NCBI RefSeq assembly: GCF_041146795.1
Contig: NC_135186.1
Span: 36,716,867 to 36,780,866, forward strand
Source of the DNA: Maylandia zebra
Lineage: Eukaryota > Chordata > Actinopteri > Cichliformes > Cichlidae
DNA length: 64,000 nt
Direction of reading: 5' to 3'
Positions 9,401-20,492 of the stretch are shown piece after piece. Positions within the stretch are counted from its first letter, which is position 1, and every line of letters starts with the position of its first letter. The notes beneath the pieces are model-generated. The model saw only the letters and a list, made by a program, of their open reading frames with translations, was not told the origin of the DNA and ran no database searches. A program made the translations under genes and the position numbers.

Positions 9401-10706
9401 ATGATCCCGTTTGGCCTCTGGTTTGTAGCTTGTTGTAGTCCTGGTTATGAAAATGAGGTTCGATTTAATCCACGAGTGCTTGCTCTGTGCACAAGTTTAA
9501 GATCCACTGAAGTCACAGATATAAAAGTACACGTGGTCAGTACGACGCTTGCAAAGAGCGATCAAAAAATAGTAACCAGAGTCTGAATGTCATGATTCGG
9601 CCGTGTGGCAGGCAGGATGAGGACCCAAATTGCAAACTCACAGACACGGGGGATAAACTCAAAATGCAGCTTTATTGCTGACAGGTGATAAACAATAACG
9701 ATGATACAAAAGCAATGCAAAACTACACTAAACTGGGAAAAGCTAAAGTAACATATACCGGAAGACACGGGGAGAACCACACACGGCATGAGGGAGAACG
9801 CGACGCCGAACAGAGGGAGACTCAGACAGAAATACACAGAGGGTAAACGAGGAAAGTGGGCACACACGGGGAACACAGGTGACACTGATAATCATAACGA
9901 GACAGGGCGGGGTGAACTGAACATGACATGTACAGGCACAGAGGTTCAGACAGGAGGAGAGAGAGCACGGGGAAAACACAGACATAACGGGCTGGGGAAA
10001 CATGAAACAACCACAAAGGGAGACGAGGGCTCATAAATACATAGAGGGCACACAGGGGGGAGAGAGAGCACGGGGAGAACTTAGACATAATGGGCAGGGG
10101 AAACATGGAATAAAACATAAGGAGAGACGAGGGCTCACAGATACACAGAGGGGCACACAGGGGGTAAAAGCCATGAAGGGAAAACACTTAGGGAACAACA
10201 CAACAGGGCAACTCAGAAGACATGGCCTAAATAAGGAACGAAATACAAAAATACAAGGAACTAAGAATACTGGGCCCACATGGCCCAGGACCATGACATC
10301 GAAAAGCACAAGGTGTTCAAATAGTCCTCCTTTAAGAGTAGCTGCGCCACATTTACACCTGGGATTGTTTTATTTTTATCACACATTATAATAACTTTTT
10401 ATATATTTCATTTCCAATATTTGGACCAATCTCATGTGCTTTTGTAGTTTTATTAGACATTATTATTAGTCATCAACTCTCTTGTGAAATATTACTGCAA
10501 ATTTAAATATCTTCTCTTAAAAATAGATTCTGAAGAATTTAGTGTATATTATTGTCTGAGTAATGTTAAGTATTTGTGTGTGTCAGATCCAACAGAAGCT
10601 GAAGGAGCAGGGAGTACAGGGAGACGTCAAACTGAGCTGGAGGAAGCAGTCAGATGGATCGGTCTTCCACAAGGACGAGGAAACGAAGAAGAAGAGCATC
10701 GTGTGA
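6473..10706 (+). CDS. Secreted two-domain C-type lectin, copy A (six exons, intact)
   Basis: Coding exons are 6473-6506, 6735-6919, 7472-7667, 7813-8142, 8681-8772 and 10587-10706. They join in frame to 957 nt, 318 aa. Residues 1-18 form a signal peptide (MEKALFIIAASG and on). CTLD1 (about 19-138) is split by an intron before the conserved WIGL. It has a galactose-type QPD (103-105), but the usual W-N-D calcium triad reads WFYD. CTLD2 (about 139-246) is one exon and carries EPN (215-217, mannose type) and WED (233-235). Residues 249-318 are a charged tail without a membrane segment. Introns 1 and 5 use GC donors; the other donors are GT. All acceptors are AG. A secreted carbohydrate-binding, probably immune, protein is inferred. 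Annotated fish relatives are usually named mannose-receptor-like. Confidence 0.85.
8143..8680 (+). other. Lectin A intron 4 with empty L2 site
   Basis: Intron between the CTLD2 exon and exon 5. The stretch GATAGAGCTGATGAAGGATG at 8636-8655 is the uninterrupted form of the site that holds a 3.8-kb L2 in units -1 and B. The reading frame of exon 4 continues open into this intron to 8426, but this is read-through and not supported as coding. Confidence 0.7.
9293..9586 (+). other. Open frame inside lectin A intron 5, function unknown
   Basis: A 97-codon frame in intron 5 that is also open in copy C (48868-49155), where it is two codons shorter through an in-frame 6-bp difference. Units -1 and B lack this part of the intron entirely. 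I recognise no family. It could be an alternative exon, a mobile-element remnant or chance. The very high overall identity between copies A and C means that conservation of the frame is weak evidence. Confidence 0.25.
9588..10298. mobile_element. 711-bp tandem-repeat insertion in lectin A intron 5
   Basis: Present in copy A and absent from copy C, where the flanks are joined directly (GTCTGAAAAGCAC at 49151 on). The ends are inverted: TGTCATGATTC at the left and CCATGACA at the right. Internally two imperfect repeats of about 105 bp start near 9957 and 10061, each with GAGAGAGCACGGGGA, AGACATAA and GAGACGAGGGCTCA. Long frames on both strands here are low-complexity artefacts. The class is uncertain: a TIR-type non-autonomous element or an LTR-like one. 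Confidence 0.6.
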
Positions 10707-10952
10707 AAATAGTTCAAGAAATGTTGCTTTCGCCTTTGACCTTTCAAGTGCTATTGTGCCATATTATCATATTATTCTATGCTTTGTGTGAATATCATCA
10801 TCCAAACAAAACAAAAATCTAATTATGATGTCTTTGCATAGTTTTACATAGTTTTATTCTTACCTGTTAACATTTAAAACACAAGACGTTTGCTGGGTAT
10901 TTGGTGACAGTTCACTGTAATTTTAATACATGCGGTTTTTCGCTGTTGCACT
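10707..10952. other. 3' flank of lectin A
   Basis: AT-rich sequence downstream of the stop codon, shared with units -1, B and C. It contains no recognisable gene. Confidence 0.4.
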
Positions 10953-11517
10953 TGTTAGACTATAATATTATTTTATGCCATGTTATACCCCTAATTAAAG
11001 ATTGTGAATTATTATGTAGTTTAGTTTGCATTATTCTCTTGAATTAGAAGAAGCTGATAACTATTGCATTTGTTAAACTGATTTGCATTACATTAGACTG
11101 CTGATTTATTGTGGATGAATGATATTGTTTTATGATGCATTATACTGCTGAGTTATAAGAAATACTGTTTGCAGAAAGTCATCGCCTTATTTGTCTGATT
11201 AGAAGAGAACAGAATATGCTGGAGTTTTCTGCCCCATCTCAGCAGGAGCAGATAAACGGGGAGCCAAGGTCGTAGCTTAGGCGCCGTGTGAGAGAAAGCA
11301 TGTGAATGTTTAGGCTTTTATGATAAGGTGGGGGCACCAGAGGCTATAAGAGTTTGATCAATGCTCCACCATTTTGAGATCTGAGGCTGTCTGCATACAG
11401 TGTCCATCTCCCACGCGTGTGACTATTAAAATCATCGTTTGACTTAACCCGGCCGGACCAGTGTTGTTATTGTGGTTTTTTTCTCTTGTCTCCATCCCCA
11501 ATTTTGAAATCGTAACA
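10953..11517 (+). mobile_element. Solo LTR
   Basis: A 565-bp block beginning TGTTAGACTATAAT and ending AAATCGTAACA, flanked by CACT at 10949-10952 and 11518-11521. A TATA-like CTATAAGAG near 11345 and the TG...CA ends favour an LTR read on the plus strand. No internal retroviral sequence adjoins it. The same element is at 49806-50371. An alternative is that it is a terminal repeat of the neighbouring gypsy element, but no polypurine tract or primer site adjoins it. Confidence 0.5.
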
Positions 11518-11749
11518 CACTTTACAGACAGCCACTGAGTGTTTGATGCAGTAGAAGCAGAATTAGAAGCTGATTGAGGCTGTAAAGGTGGCGCATTCTT
11601 CACAAAAGCAGGTCAGCCCCACGCACGGGGCGAACTTGCTAACGGAGATTTGCACATTGGTGCGGTTATGGCGTTAGCGTCATTTTAACTAGATTAAAGC
11701 TGACAGCACGAATATTATGAGATGGGCCGGCTCATCATTATCCTGATTT

Positions 11750-12308
11750 GCATTTGTTTGTCTCACTCAGTCCAAAAATTACATCAATAGGGAGACGTGG
11801 ATGTCTACCAAAGAGTAAATAAAAGGGCGAGTATCCTGTCACTAGTTGTGCAATTATCGGCATGCACAACCTTGTTTACATAGTCACTCCAGTTTTCTTT
11901 CTTTTCCTCATCCAGGGTCCGCAGCATTCACAGCACGGTGCGATTAAACCTTTCCACTGGGTTTCCCTGTGGATGGTAGGGTGTAGTCTTTGAATTAGCT
12001 ATTCCTCTGTACTTCTGCAGCTGTTTGAATAAATGGTTTTCATATTCTCAAAAATCAAATCAAATCACTTTTTCTCTGCCTTGATCATGATGCAATTTAC
12101 CAGGAAAACCAAATTTCAAGGAAAAGTCATTAAAAATTTTATCTGCTGCTGTTTTGCCAGATTTGTTGTGTGTAGAGTAGACTTGAGCAAACTTGGTGAA
12201 GTTGTCCTGTATCACTAAAATATACTCATACCCTCCCCTGCTCTTTTCGAGATGGACATAGTCTATTGAAACCATTTCAAGGGGTGCAGTAGCCGGCATG
12301 TGACACAT
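11750..12308 (-). pseudogene. gypsy integrase core, copy A
   Basis: Integrase catalytic core on the minus strand, with [20 protein letters not shown] containing the first acidic residue and LHHDQGRE containing the second. A short AT-rich insertion near 12040-12065 breaks the frame after HHDQGRE. Copy C (50782-51132) retains the following part with the NPVERFNRT stretch that carries the third catalytic acid. It would insert the element's cDNA if intact. Confidence 0.75.
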
Positions 12309-12347
12309 GGAGGCGCTACGCTGAACTGTAGGTTTTTTTTCTGAATA

Positions 12348-13024
12348 TTACATTTGCACACGTGTGATGAAAAACTCAATATCTTTGTACATATTCAGCC
12401 AATAAAACCTACTCCTTGCCAAATTCATCACACGGTCCACCTCCAAGTGACCCATTTCGCAGTGAAGGTGTTTGTACACCAGTTCTTTGTTCGATTCTGG
12501 AATCACAATCTGAGTATAAGTCACAATCTTTCGTATCAGCAACCCATCATCTGAAATAAACAGCTTTTTCCACTCATGTAGTAGCTGTTTTACTTTAGGA
12601 TATTTGGTCGCTGATGTTTTGTCAAAGCTTGCACCTGTGCTCTTTAAGTTGAGAACATAAGCTACGGCAGAGTCCTGCTTTTGAGCTTGTAATAGCTCCT
12701 GTGTTGTGATTCTCACATCTGGCTGAGTTTCTCTAAGTATCTTATTTACTTCTGGATTGCACGTTATAGCTGATATCCAATCCAGTTGTTGTTCTTCCTG
12801 TGTTTCAATGGCATTCAGTACTGCGCTTAACACTTCAGGCGAACACAGCTCAGTACATTCTGACATGTATGAGTTCATACTAGAAGGTGTTCTGGACAAA
12901 AAGTCTGCATCCACGTTACTTTTTCCAGGTCTGTATTTCAGTGTTATGTTAAAATCAGCCAGCTCGGAAACCCATCTGTGTCCTGTCGCATTCAGTTTAC
13001 CTGTGCCTAAAACATAGGTTAAAG
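12348..13024 (-). pseudogene. gypsy RNase H C-terminus and integrase zinc-binding domain, copy A
   Basis: Continues the polyprotein after the hAT MITE. YRPGKSNVDADFLSR is the typical end of the gypsy RNase H and connection, and HCEMGHLEVDRVMNLARSRF is the H-H part of the integrase zinc finger. The frame is lost shortly after FYWLNMYKDIEFF, before the integrase core. Confidence 0.75.
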
Positions 13025-13249
13025 CAGGGGTGGGCAATCTCAGTCCACGAGGGCCGGTGTCCCTGCGGGTTTTAGATCTCACCTTGGGTCAACACACCTG
13101 AATCACATGATTAGTTCGTTACCAGGCCTCTGGAGAACTTCAGGACATGTTGAGCTAATTTAGCCATTTAAAGCAGCTGTGTTGGTTCGAGGACACATCT
13201 AAAACCTGCAGGGACACCGGCCCTCGTGGACTGAGATTGCCCACCCCTG
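13025..13249. mobile_element. hAT-type MITE in gypsy copy A
   Basis: 225-bp near-palindrome starting CAGGGGTGGGCAATCTCAG and ending with its inverse, terminal inverted repeats about 55 bp. It is flanked by the 8-bp duplication GGTTAAAG at 13017-13024 and 13250-13257, the size typical of hAT. It has no coding capacity. The identical insertion at 53529-53753 shows it predates the segmental duplication. Confidence 0.9.
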
Positions 13250-14312
13250 GGTTAAAGGGTTGTTGTCACTGTATACTGTCACTGAGGAAACATATAACAA
13301 ATAGTCTCTAAAGCGCTCAGTCGCCGCCCATTTTAGTGCCAAAAATTCCAGTTTCCCTGAGTGCCACCTGTAGTTCTTCTCAGCCTGTGTTAATGTTCTT
13401 GATCCATATCCAATTACTCTTAATTTACTGTCCTGCCTCTGGTACAAAACTGCACCAGGGCCTTCTTCTGATGCATCGATGTGCAGAATGAAGGGTTCCT
13501 CAAACTTAGGATAAGCCATCACGGGTGGATTAGTCAAAACATCCACCAAATAGTCTAGTGCTTTTTGGGTGGCTGTCACTCCATATGATTTTTTTGGGTG
13601 GGTGCAGCATGCCCCGCCTTGGCTGACCACGCTGGTGTTTGGGTGTGGTCAACTGAGAGTAAATCATATAGGCACATTGCATGTCTTGAAAAATCTTGTG
13701 CATAGCTTCGGTAGTATCCTAAAAGCTTTCTCAGCTCTTTAATGTTTGTCGGTGGGTTGTCCTTCAAAGCTCGTCCTGCTTGTACCTCTTTTTCATCCAT
13801 TTTGTAACCGTCCTCATTTTTAAACAAGTCACATTTATCAGGTCTTAGTTTTACGCCCCAAGCCTGCTGACGTTTGAGAACTGATCTCAAATCTTCAATA
13901 TGCTGCTCAAATGTTTGACTGTACACTAAAACATCATCTAAATATGGAGTGCATATTTTGTCCCTCAAGCCTTCTAAACTTTCCTCCATACTACATTGGA
14001 AAGCTGAAGGCGCATTGGTGAGTCCAAATGGAATTCTATTCCATTCATACAGCCCCCAGGGTGTTGTGAAGGTGGTATATATTTTCAAGTCTTCGCTGAT
14101 TTCACCTTGATAGTACGCTTTGCCTTGGTCAAGCACACTAAACCACGTATTACCGCCAAGTCCATCAAGGATTTCCTGTATTCGTGGAATAGGGTGTCTG
14201 TCTGGAATGGTCTTTTTATTGAGGCCCCTATAATCGACACACAGTCTCAGGCCTCCATCCCGCCTCCTCACACACACTATTGGAGAGGCATATGGTGAGG
14301 TTGATTTGCGGA
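13250..14312 (-). pseudogene. gypsy reverse transcriptase and RNase H, copy A
   Basis: Minus-strand coding sequence. The RT part (14277-13640) shows LCVDYRGLNKKTIPDRHPIP, the FGLTNAPSAFQ block and catalytic YLDD. The RNase H part (13630-13258) shows FILHIDASEEGPGAVLYQ and GKLEFLALKWA. A frameshift lies between the two near 13600. The N-terminal start of RT is displaced to 21385-21563 by ERV1. Closely matches the unbroken RT of copy C at 54080-54985. Confidence 0.85.
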
Positions 14313-14704
14313 TGTTACAGGAAAAATTATTCTGTGTTTCTTTACCTTCTTTTAAATGTACAAAGATGCCCTTTGTCTATGGTTAGATTAGTTTAGAATT
14401 ATCCTTTTAGACTTTCTCAGCAAAGACACTGTTTTGGGACATATTGTTTTAGATTGTTTTATCTCTCACAGCTTTCTCACAGCTCTCTGCTGACGAGACT
14501 AGCGCCACATATGGAGTTGTTTATTTTATCTGTTTTGTATTTTCTTATCCTGTTCTCACTGTCTTTCCTATAAAAAAGTGCCAAGCCTCTGTTCACGTTG
14601 TGAGTTGTTCGCAGCTCACCCGTGTACACGTTTGATAAAGAAAGTAACTTTGTCTCATTGTGTCTTTATTTCTCCTGGGTCTTTAACAGAGTTTCCCCCC
14701 AACA
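14313..14704 (+). repeat. ERV1 5' LTR
   Basis: 392 bp, TGTTACAGG to CCCCCCAACA. A TATA-like CCTATAAAAAAG occurs near 14568-14579 and a possible polyadenylation region near TTGATAAAGAAAG (about 14631). The same-length 3' LTR is at 20993-21384. Confidence 0.9.
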
Positions 14705-14709
14705 TTTCT

Positions 14710-14730
14710 TGGTCCTTCGGAGCCGGATCG
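14710..14730 (+). other. ERV1 primer-binding site, tRNA-Tyr-like
   Basis: TGGTCCTTCGGAGCCGGAT, five bases after the LTR, is complementary to the 3' end of vertebrate tRNA-Tyr (ending CCGGCTCGAAGGA plus CCA) with one extra G. The tRNA assignment is from recalled tRNA sequence. Confidence 0.65.
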
Positions 14731-17700
14731 CCTCCATCGTGTCCCATCTCCGTGACCAGTCCACGTTGTTCGCCTGTCGACAGCTCACACACCAGGTGTG
14801 TGATAAAAGACCAAGAGCGTTAAAATTCGGGTCTTGGCCAACGTCTTAGAAAGCGACCCACGGTGGTGGGGCCCGATCGAGGTGGACCAGACCCAGCGAC
14901 ACTGACCAGGTAGATACAGACACACTGACACAATCTTGCGTAAAAGCGCATTTTGAATTCAGGGAATTTAAAATAGCGGAAGTAGCTCGTCGACTGGAAG
15001 CTTTGGAAGCTCGTCGACTGGAAGCTTTGGAGCTCTGGGTAGCTCCCCCAGCTGGGTCTAGGGAGTAAGTAGCTCTGGGAGCTCCCCTTATCATAAGGTT
15101 TCCGGTCACGCGCGCTCTGTGTGTGTGTGTGTGTATTGTTTTAATTAACGGAGCAGCTGTTTTTTTCACGGTCCAATAAGAGACTGAGCTGCTCCTACTG
15201 TGTTTTCTTTTACTGCTGTTCACTGACGTGCTGGTGAGTTGAGAGAACGGTCGAGTTCCGTCTCGTAAAGTTCACACCGCTTTTGGAAATAGTCCGAAAG
15301 TAGAAGGGCGTGTGAGCAACCACTCTCGTCTCTAATACCAGCGAAGGTGATAGCAGCTGTATCGTGTATATATTACTTAAACAAAAATAAGTAAATACAT
15401 AAATAAGATGGGTAATCAAGCAAGTGAAATTAAAACTCACTCCTGCTGACGAGCAGTGGTGAGAAAAGAAAAGTCCAGACGCCGGACAAAAACAGTGTCT
15501 GTAAACTGAGAGATTTAAGAAAACAAAATATAAACAGTCAGAAGAACAGAACTCAACTGCCAGTTTAGTAAAACCAGAAGACGAGACACTGTGCAGTCCC
15601 CACAATCTTTTTAGTAAACCATCACTCATTCCTGCAGCCGCATCTGCAGCAACACCCATATCAGGAAGAACATAATAATCCCTTATTAAGTGAAAACTAG
15701 AGATCACAGTAGTTTGAAGTAGTTTAAAAGGGTTGAAAACAGACCCCACTGAGTAGATATAAATATAAAAAGTACGAAATAAAGATAAACAAAGGGAAAA
15801 TTACAGTAGAAATGATCTTTAGAGTATTTGAAATTAATAATAGCAAGGATAACAACCTGTAAAGTGATATTATCAATGAAGCACAGTTGGCATGATGACC
15901 ATGCCCACAATGTATAAAATGAATATAAAGCAAATAATTCACACGAAAATATTTTAATAACATAAATAAAGTATATTAAGGCTGTGTCACTGTTCAGCCA
16001 ATGACAGTGTGTGAAAAGGTAACTGTCTCCACCTTGGGAAAATGGTGATTCTGCAGGTCATCTGAAGCCCTTGATGGATACAAAATAAAATATAAATAAT
16101 ACATTATAATAGACCTGCCTGGTCCGCCATGCAACAGAGAGAACAAATGTGACCGCAGATTGGATGAATTCTAAATTATCTGTTTGCTGAATAAGATGAT
16201 CCTAACTATCAAATTGGCTCAGTAGTAGTATAATGGTACACACTGATAAAATATTATAATATGCTATTGCTGTTATATAAGACAAAGAGGATAATATTAA
16301 CAATGACAATATTAATATGAAGAGGCACCTTAATCGGTTATGATGTGAGGTGGATAATTGTTAAGCAGTAGTCTGCATCAAGCTTAAGGTTTGCTGAAAC
16401 TCAGTGTAATGACATGTGAGATGAAGACAATACAGAGAATAACTAAACTAATGAAGTGCATAGAGGCACTTGACCAGCTTGAAACCTATCATTCTAGAAT
16501 GACACATTGCTGAGATATAGAGCACACCTATAATAACAACCAATAAGCAAAACCCTGTAGACAACAGCTACAACTACAGGATTGAGAAGCTGAATTAAAT
16601 ATGTAGACACTGCTAAGCTGATGAGCATGTTACACATTTTCTTTTCTTTTTATTCATTTGTTTCTTTTAGAGCAGAAGCTGCTGTAACACACCCAAAGAA
16701 AGACTCTAGGTCTGACCAACCGTCTCAGTCGTGGGCAAAAAGATGACAGTCAATAAAATTCTAAAAGATAATTTATTGACGAAAAATATATCAAGAGATA
16801 AAAGATAAAACAGTCCAGTGTCCCACTTATGAATTGTATAAAAACACACAGTCCCAAGGCCAGAGCCAGCTATGCCACACAGCCAAGTTGCACTCCACAT
16901 GTTGCCTTTAACAGGGTTAGAAGTTGTCCTTGGAGACCCACCACCCTGCAAGCATATAGTCAGTGGTCACTCAAGCCTCTGCAACTCTGCTGCCTTTAGG
17001 CTGTGGCATATAATAGGCCCTGGACTGCACAGAGAGACAAAACGACACACTTAATATAAAATTCATAGCGCAAAACCCATCCATCCCAAACATATCTGAT
17101 TTCATCACATTACATACCTGCACAGAGAGACAAAACGACACAGCAGTGTTTGTAGTGTGGGCTATAAGTAGACCAGTGTATCAGTGCAATCAAGTACACC
17201 TGCCTCTAATTAGTCCAACCCCATTCCAGCCATTGGCTCACCAAAAATGTGACACACACAAAACCACTCCCAACACAGGCACATTAGTCTACCATGTTAT
17301 AAGCTGCATGCTATTAAAAGCATTTTTTTTTTCTTTTTTCTTTTGTGTCCTGACACGTTTATGTTTTTGTTTTTGTTTGATTATTTTGTTGGTTTTGGAA
17401 ACGAATTTAAACAAACTTGTGACAATACTTGAGAATAACAGTGACACATAGTGATTAGGCATATGATTGAAAAATGCCTAGGTTTAGAGCTGTGAGCTAT
17501 GAGCTGTGAGCAATGCAAAGTTAAATATATATATGCATAAATGGGAAACAACCCTAACTTGAAAGTTTGAAATGTGTGAGATCCATGAATTGTTTGACAA
17601 ACTAGAAATTATTTAAAACTGCCTTAAGTGAAAATGTAGTGTTGCACCTATTCTCCCAAACCAAGACAAAAAAAGAAGAAGCATTCTGTAACTTAAAAAT
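14731..17700 (+). other. ERV1 leader and long non-coding interior
   Basis: Where gag should be there is almost no coding sequence. An ATG at 15408 opens with MGNQAS, the myristoylation-type start expected of a retroviral matrix protein, but meets TGA at 15447-15449 after 13 codons. The rest is AT-rich with only short frames. A block at 16345-16640 is clearly related to 23878-24235 in ERV2. Other open frames here on the minus strand resemble nothing known. Confidence 0.6.
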
Positions 17701-17911
17701 AAGGCTGACGTGTTGACAACAGACTAAAACACTAATTCGCAGGTGGCTATCAGGAACAGAGAGGCGAGCAAAGTCACAAACACCAAGGCTGCAGACAGCC
17801 ACGCAGAAACAGCAGATAACATAGAGACAACGCCTGCTAGAACCGTGGAGAGGAAGGTCACTTCCCACGAGATTGTAGGAGTAGGCCACAGAGAAATAAC
17901 GCAAAACAGTT

Positions 17912-18226
17912 TTGAGGCAGCCACTTAAGAACTTACAGTTTTCAAAGGACAAATTAGTTGTAAAGTCAGCTTCAGGCCACACAACTGTACAACAATTAAC
18001 TGCCCCTTTAGAACTAGTACATACAGCAAGTGGCCGCAGGTGCTTTATTAAATGCATATATGACCCGTCGTGTCCAGTAAATTTGCTAGGTAGAGACGCT
18101 CTGACAGAACTTAAGATAGCAGTCATGCCATTCTTTTCTGGTATTACACCTGAGTGCATGCTAAATGACACCCGCCACATCCACTTTCCAGAAACCGACC
18201 GAGTATCACAACATTCTGACATTTAA
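17912..18226 (+). pseudogene. ERV1 protease fragment
   Basis: About 104 codons. The downstream VNLLGRDALTEL matches the conserved C-terminal end of retroviral aspartic proteases, but the catalytic D-S/T-G is not in this frame and the upstream part is degenerate. It is followed within 100 bp by RNase H, so the reverse transcriptase has been deleted. Confidence 0.65.
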
Positions 18227-18317
18227 ACAACCTCCAGGCCCAGATCCACCTTATGATCAGCAAGTGTGGAAGCTAGGAGAACAGCATTTGACCTTACAGC
18301 ACAGGCCAAAATTGTGT

Positions 18318-18990
18318 AGGTTACGCAGTAACCACAGATAGTAGAATAATAGAAGCGAAACCACTTTCTTCTTCATATTCTGCACAGAGCGCTGAGCTGA
18401 TAGCTGTTATTCGTGCATGTGAAATAAACAAAGATAAACAAATAAACATTTATACAGACAGCCAGTATGTTTTCTCTGCTGTGCATCATTTCGCAAAGCT
18501 CTGGCATAACAGTGGAATGATTACATCAACTGGAAAACCAGTTCAGCATGCCAGCCTTTCACAACGTCTACTGACTGTAATAAATCTACCACAACAACTC
18601 GCATTGTGTAAATGTGCAGCAGACAAAACTGATGGCTCTTTCATTGCTACAGGCAATAACTTTGCTGACAGAGCAGCAAAACAGGCGGCACAAAAGACAA
18701 ACATCACATTGATGGCAGTAAACACACATCAGATTCCACTGGATGTGTTGAAAAATGAACAAAAAGCAGCAAGCACAGCCGAGCAGGCAAAATGGCTAAA
18801 ACACGGTGCAGTTCTGACAAACGACTTAATGATGTGTTATGGCAAGCCAGTGTTGCCAAAATTCCTCCACAAAATGGCGGCATTAGTGACTCATGGCTGT
18901 ACGCATTTGTCAACGGGGGGACTGACCAGTATTGTCAACTCTCATTTCTACACTGTAAATTCTACACTGTAAATTTTGAAACCTCAGCAA
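18318..18990 (+). pseudogene. ERV1 RNase H and integrase N-terminus
   Basis: RNase H signatures AELIAVIRACE, IYTDSQYVF and a NNFADRAAKQAA-type end are visible in order, followed by a spacer and the integrase zinc-binding HGCTHLSTGG stretch. A frame change near 18960, at a duplicated short motif (TACACTGTAAATT), shifts to the next frame, where FVRTCMTCQKYN gives the two zinc-binding cysteines. Frame breaks make it non-functional. Confidence 0.8.
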
Positions 18991-19459
18991 AACAATTTGT
19001 CAGAACGTGCATGACGTGTCAAAAATATAATATAAAAGAGGCCGTTTTCCCACACCACCTTATCTTTTTCACACAATCCATATGGACTTTATTGAGCTAA
19101 ATGAATGCCAAGGGTAAAAATACGCCCTAGTGGTTATAGATGTATTCTCAAAGTGGCCAGAAATCTACCCAGTGAAAAAGGCAGATGAAATTTCAGTAGC
19201 AAAATGTATGTCTAAGTTGTAGGAAAATAAAGAGATGATTGTAAATAACGAAGAATGTAATGATGTCTATCAAGTGTCTTGCAGATTAAAGCCCGGTGAC
19301 TGGGTTCTGATCAAGGTGCTCCAAAGGAAAAACTGGAGCACACCCAGGTGGGAGGGACCATACCAAGTTCTTCTCACTACACCGACCGCTTGCAAAATTG
19401 CAGAACGACCATCCTGGATCCATCAGAGTCACTGCAGGCGAGTAAGTGAAGCCATCTAA
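18991..19459 (+). pseudogene. ERV1 integrase C-terminal remnants
   Basis: A short internally deleted core piece (VIDVFSKWPEIYPV near 19135-19175) and then the C-terminal domain at 19235-19459 with [11 protein letters not shown] and WEGPYQVLL, a hallmark of gamma-like retroviruses. Most of the catalytic core is missing and stop codons intervene. Confidence 0.75.
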
Positions 19460-19565
19460 ACACAGCTGACACAGGCTCGCCCAATTGTTGTGATCTCGCC
19501 CGGTGGAGGGGTCAGCTTTCCTGGCCGGGGGGTCTACTCACGACAGGAGGGTGTGTCCTGTCGTC

Positions 19566-20210
19566 ATGAGGTGGTGGCTCTTAATAACTGCAGCGGCCCT
19601 GACCCTGGCCGGGCTCCTCATCTTTGCTTCCGTGAGGGACAACAAGTCACGCTATATGAAGAAAAGACAGACACTGTATGACAAAGGACAGTACACCAAG
19701 TTTCCCCATGGATACGCCACTAATTTCTGGTGGCAGTTTATGAACACTACAGCTCACTTGAATAGCAAAACTGACTGCTATGCATGTACCCATATGCCCC
19801 TATCCTCACAGACGTCTGGCCTGTGGCCGTACAGCATACCTGAAGATCGCAGTTGGTGCCTGTTGGGCCTGGCAACACATCCAGGCTACGGTACTCTTTG
19901 GTCCAAGGCCAACTACAGCATCCCAGCAAAAGCAACCTGGAGGTCATCATCACTCACGAATGTGCACTGTTCCGGACAGACCTACCTACTGACCTGGCCC
20001 CAAGTCTCAGACCCACTGCCTGATGTAATTCTACTGAACAAACTGAACGCATCACAACTGCCAGTATGTGTGATGAACAATGGATCGCGGGCAGTGGGGG
20101 AGCTGCCTACTCACCTATCTACCGGATGCCACTACAAACAAAGACTCAGCACCAGACAGGATGTGCACGGACGGCACCAAGCAGTAAAGGAACCAGAGTT
20201 TCGCATCTGA
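19566..20210 (+). pseudogene. ERV1 envelope surface subunit remnant
   Basis: Begins with a hydrophobic signal-like stretch, followed by about 190 residues with several cysteines and N-linked glycosylation motifs (NTT, NYS, NAS, NGS). Position between integrase and 3' LTR, and the signal peptide, indicate env. No clear furin site is visible before the frame ends, and the sequence changes frame into the transmembrane part. Confidence 0.65.
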
Positions 20211-20216
20211 GGAGGA

Positions 20217-20492
20217 GTGAAATTGTTACAGAGCTTGATCCCCGGCATTGGAGCTGCCGAGGTGCGGGATCATGTGGAGATCAACCGATATGCTCTGCTA
20301 CGACACATCAACTTTGACAAAGACCCTGGGACGGGCTTTAGCAGGAGAACAGAAGGCCATCAGAACGATGGTGCTGCAGAACAGACTGACTCTAGACCTG
20401 CTAACAGCATCACAAGGAGGAGTTTGCAAGCTGATCGAGGAGACATTTATGCACTGACCACACATCTGGAGCAGCTACACCGCCATGTCTAA
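20217..20492 (+). pseudogene. ERV1 envelope transmembrane subunit remnant
   Basis: One frame has an IPGIGAAEV-like fusion-peptide region and another holds a heptad-type QNRLTLDLLTASQGGVC stretch at about 20376-20425, the position of the conserved region preceding the cysteine motif in class-I retroviral envelopes. At least one frameshift separates them, and no membrane anchor follows in frame. Confidence 0.6.

Noticed and set aside
9788..10391. Frames of 80-130 codons on both strands
   Set aside because: Artefacts of the tandem repeats; composition is low complexity and copy C lacks the insertion.
15210..15749. Minus-strand frame of 179 codons
   Set aside because: Lies in the ERV1 leader opposite the transcript, with no known domain.
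17602..18222. Minus-strand frame of 206 codons
   Set aside because: Antisense shadow of the retroviral protease region.
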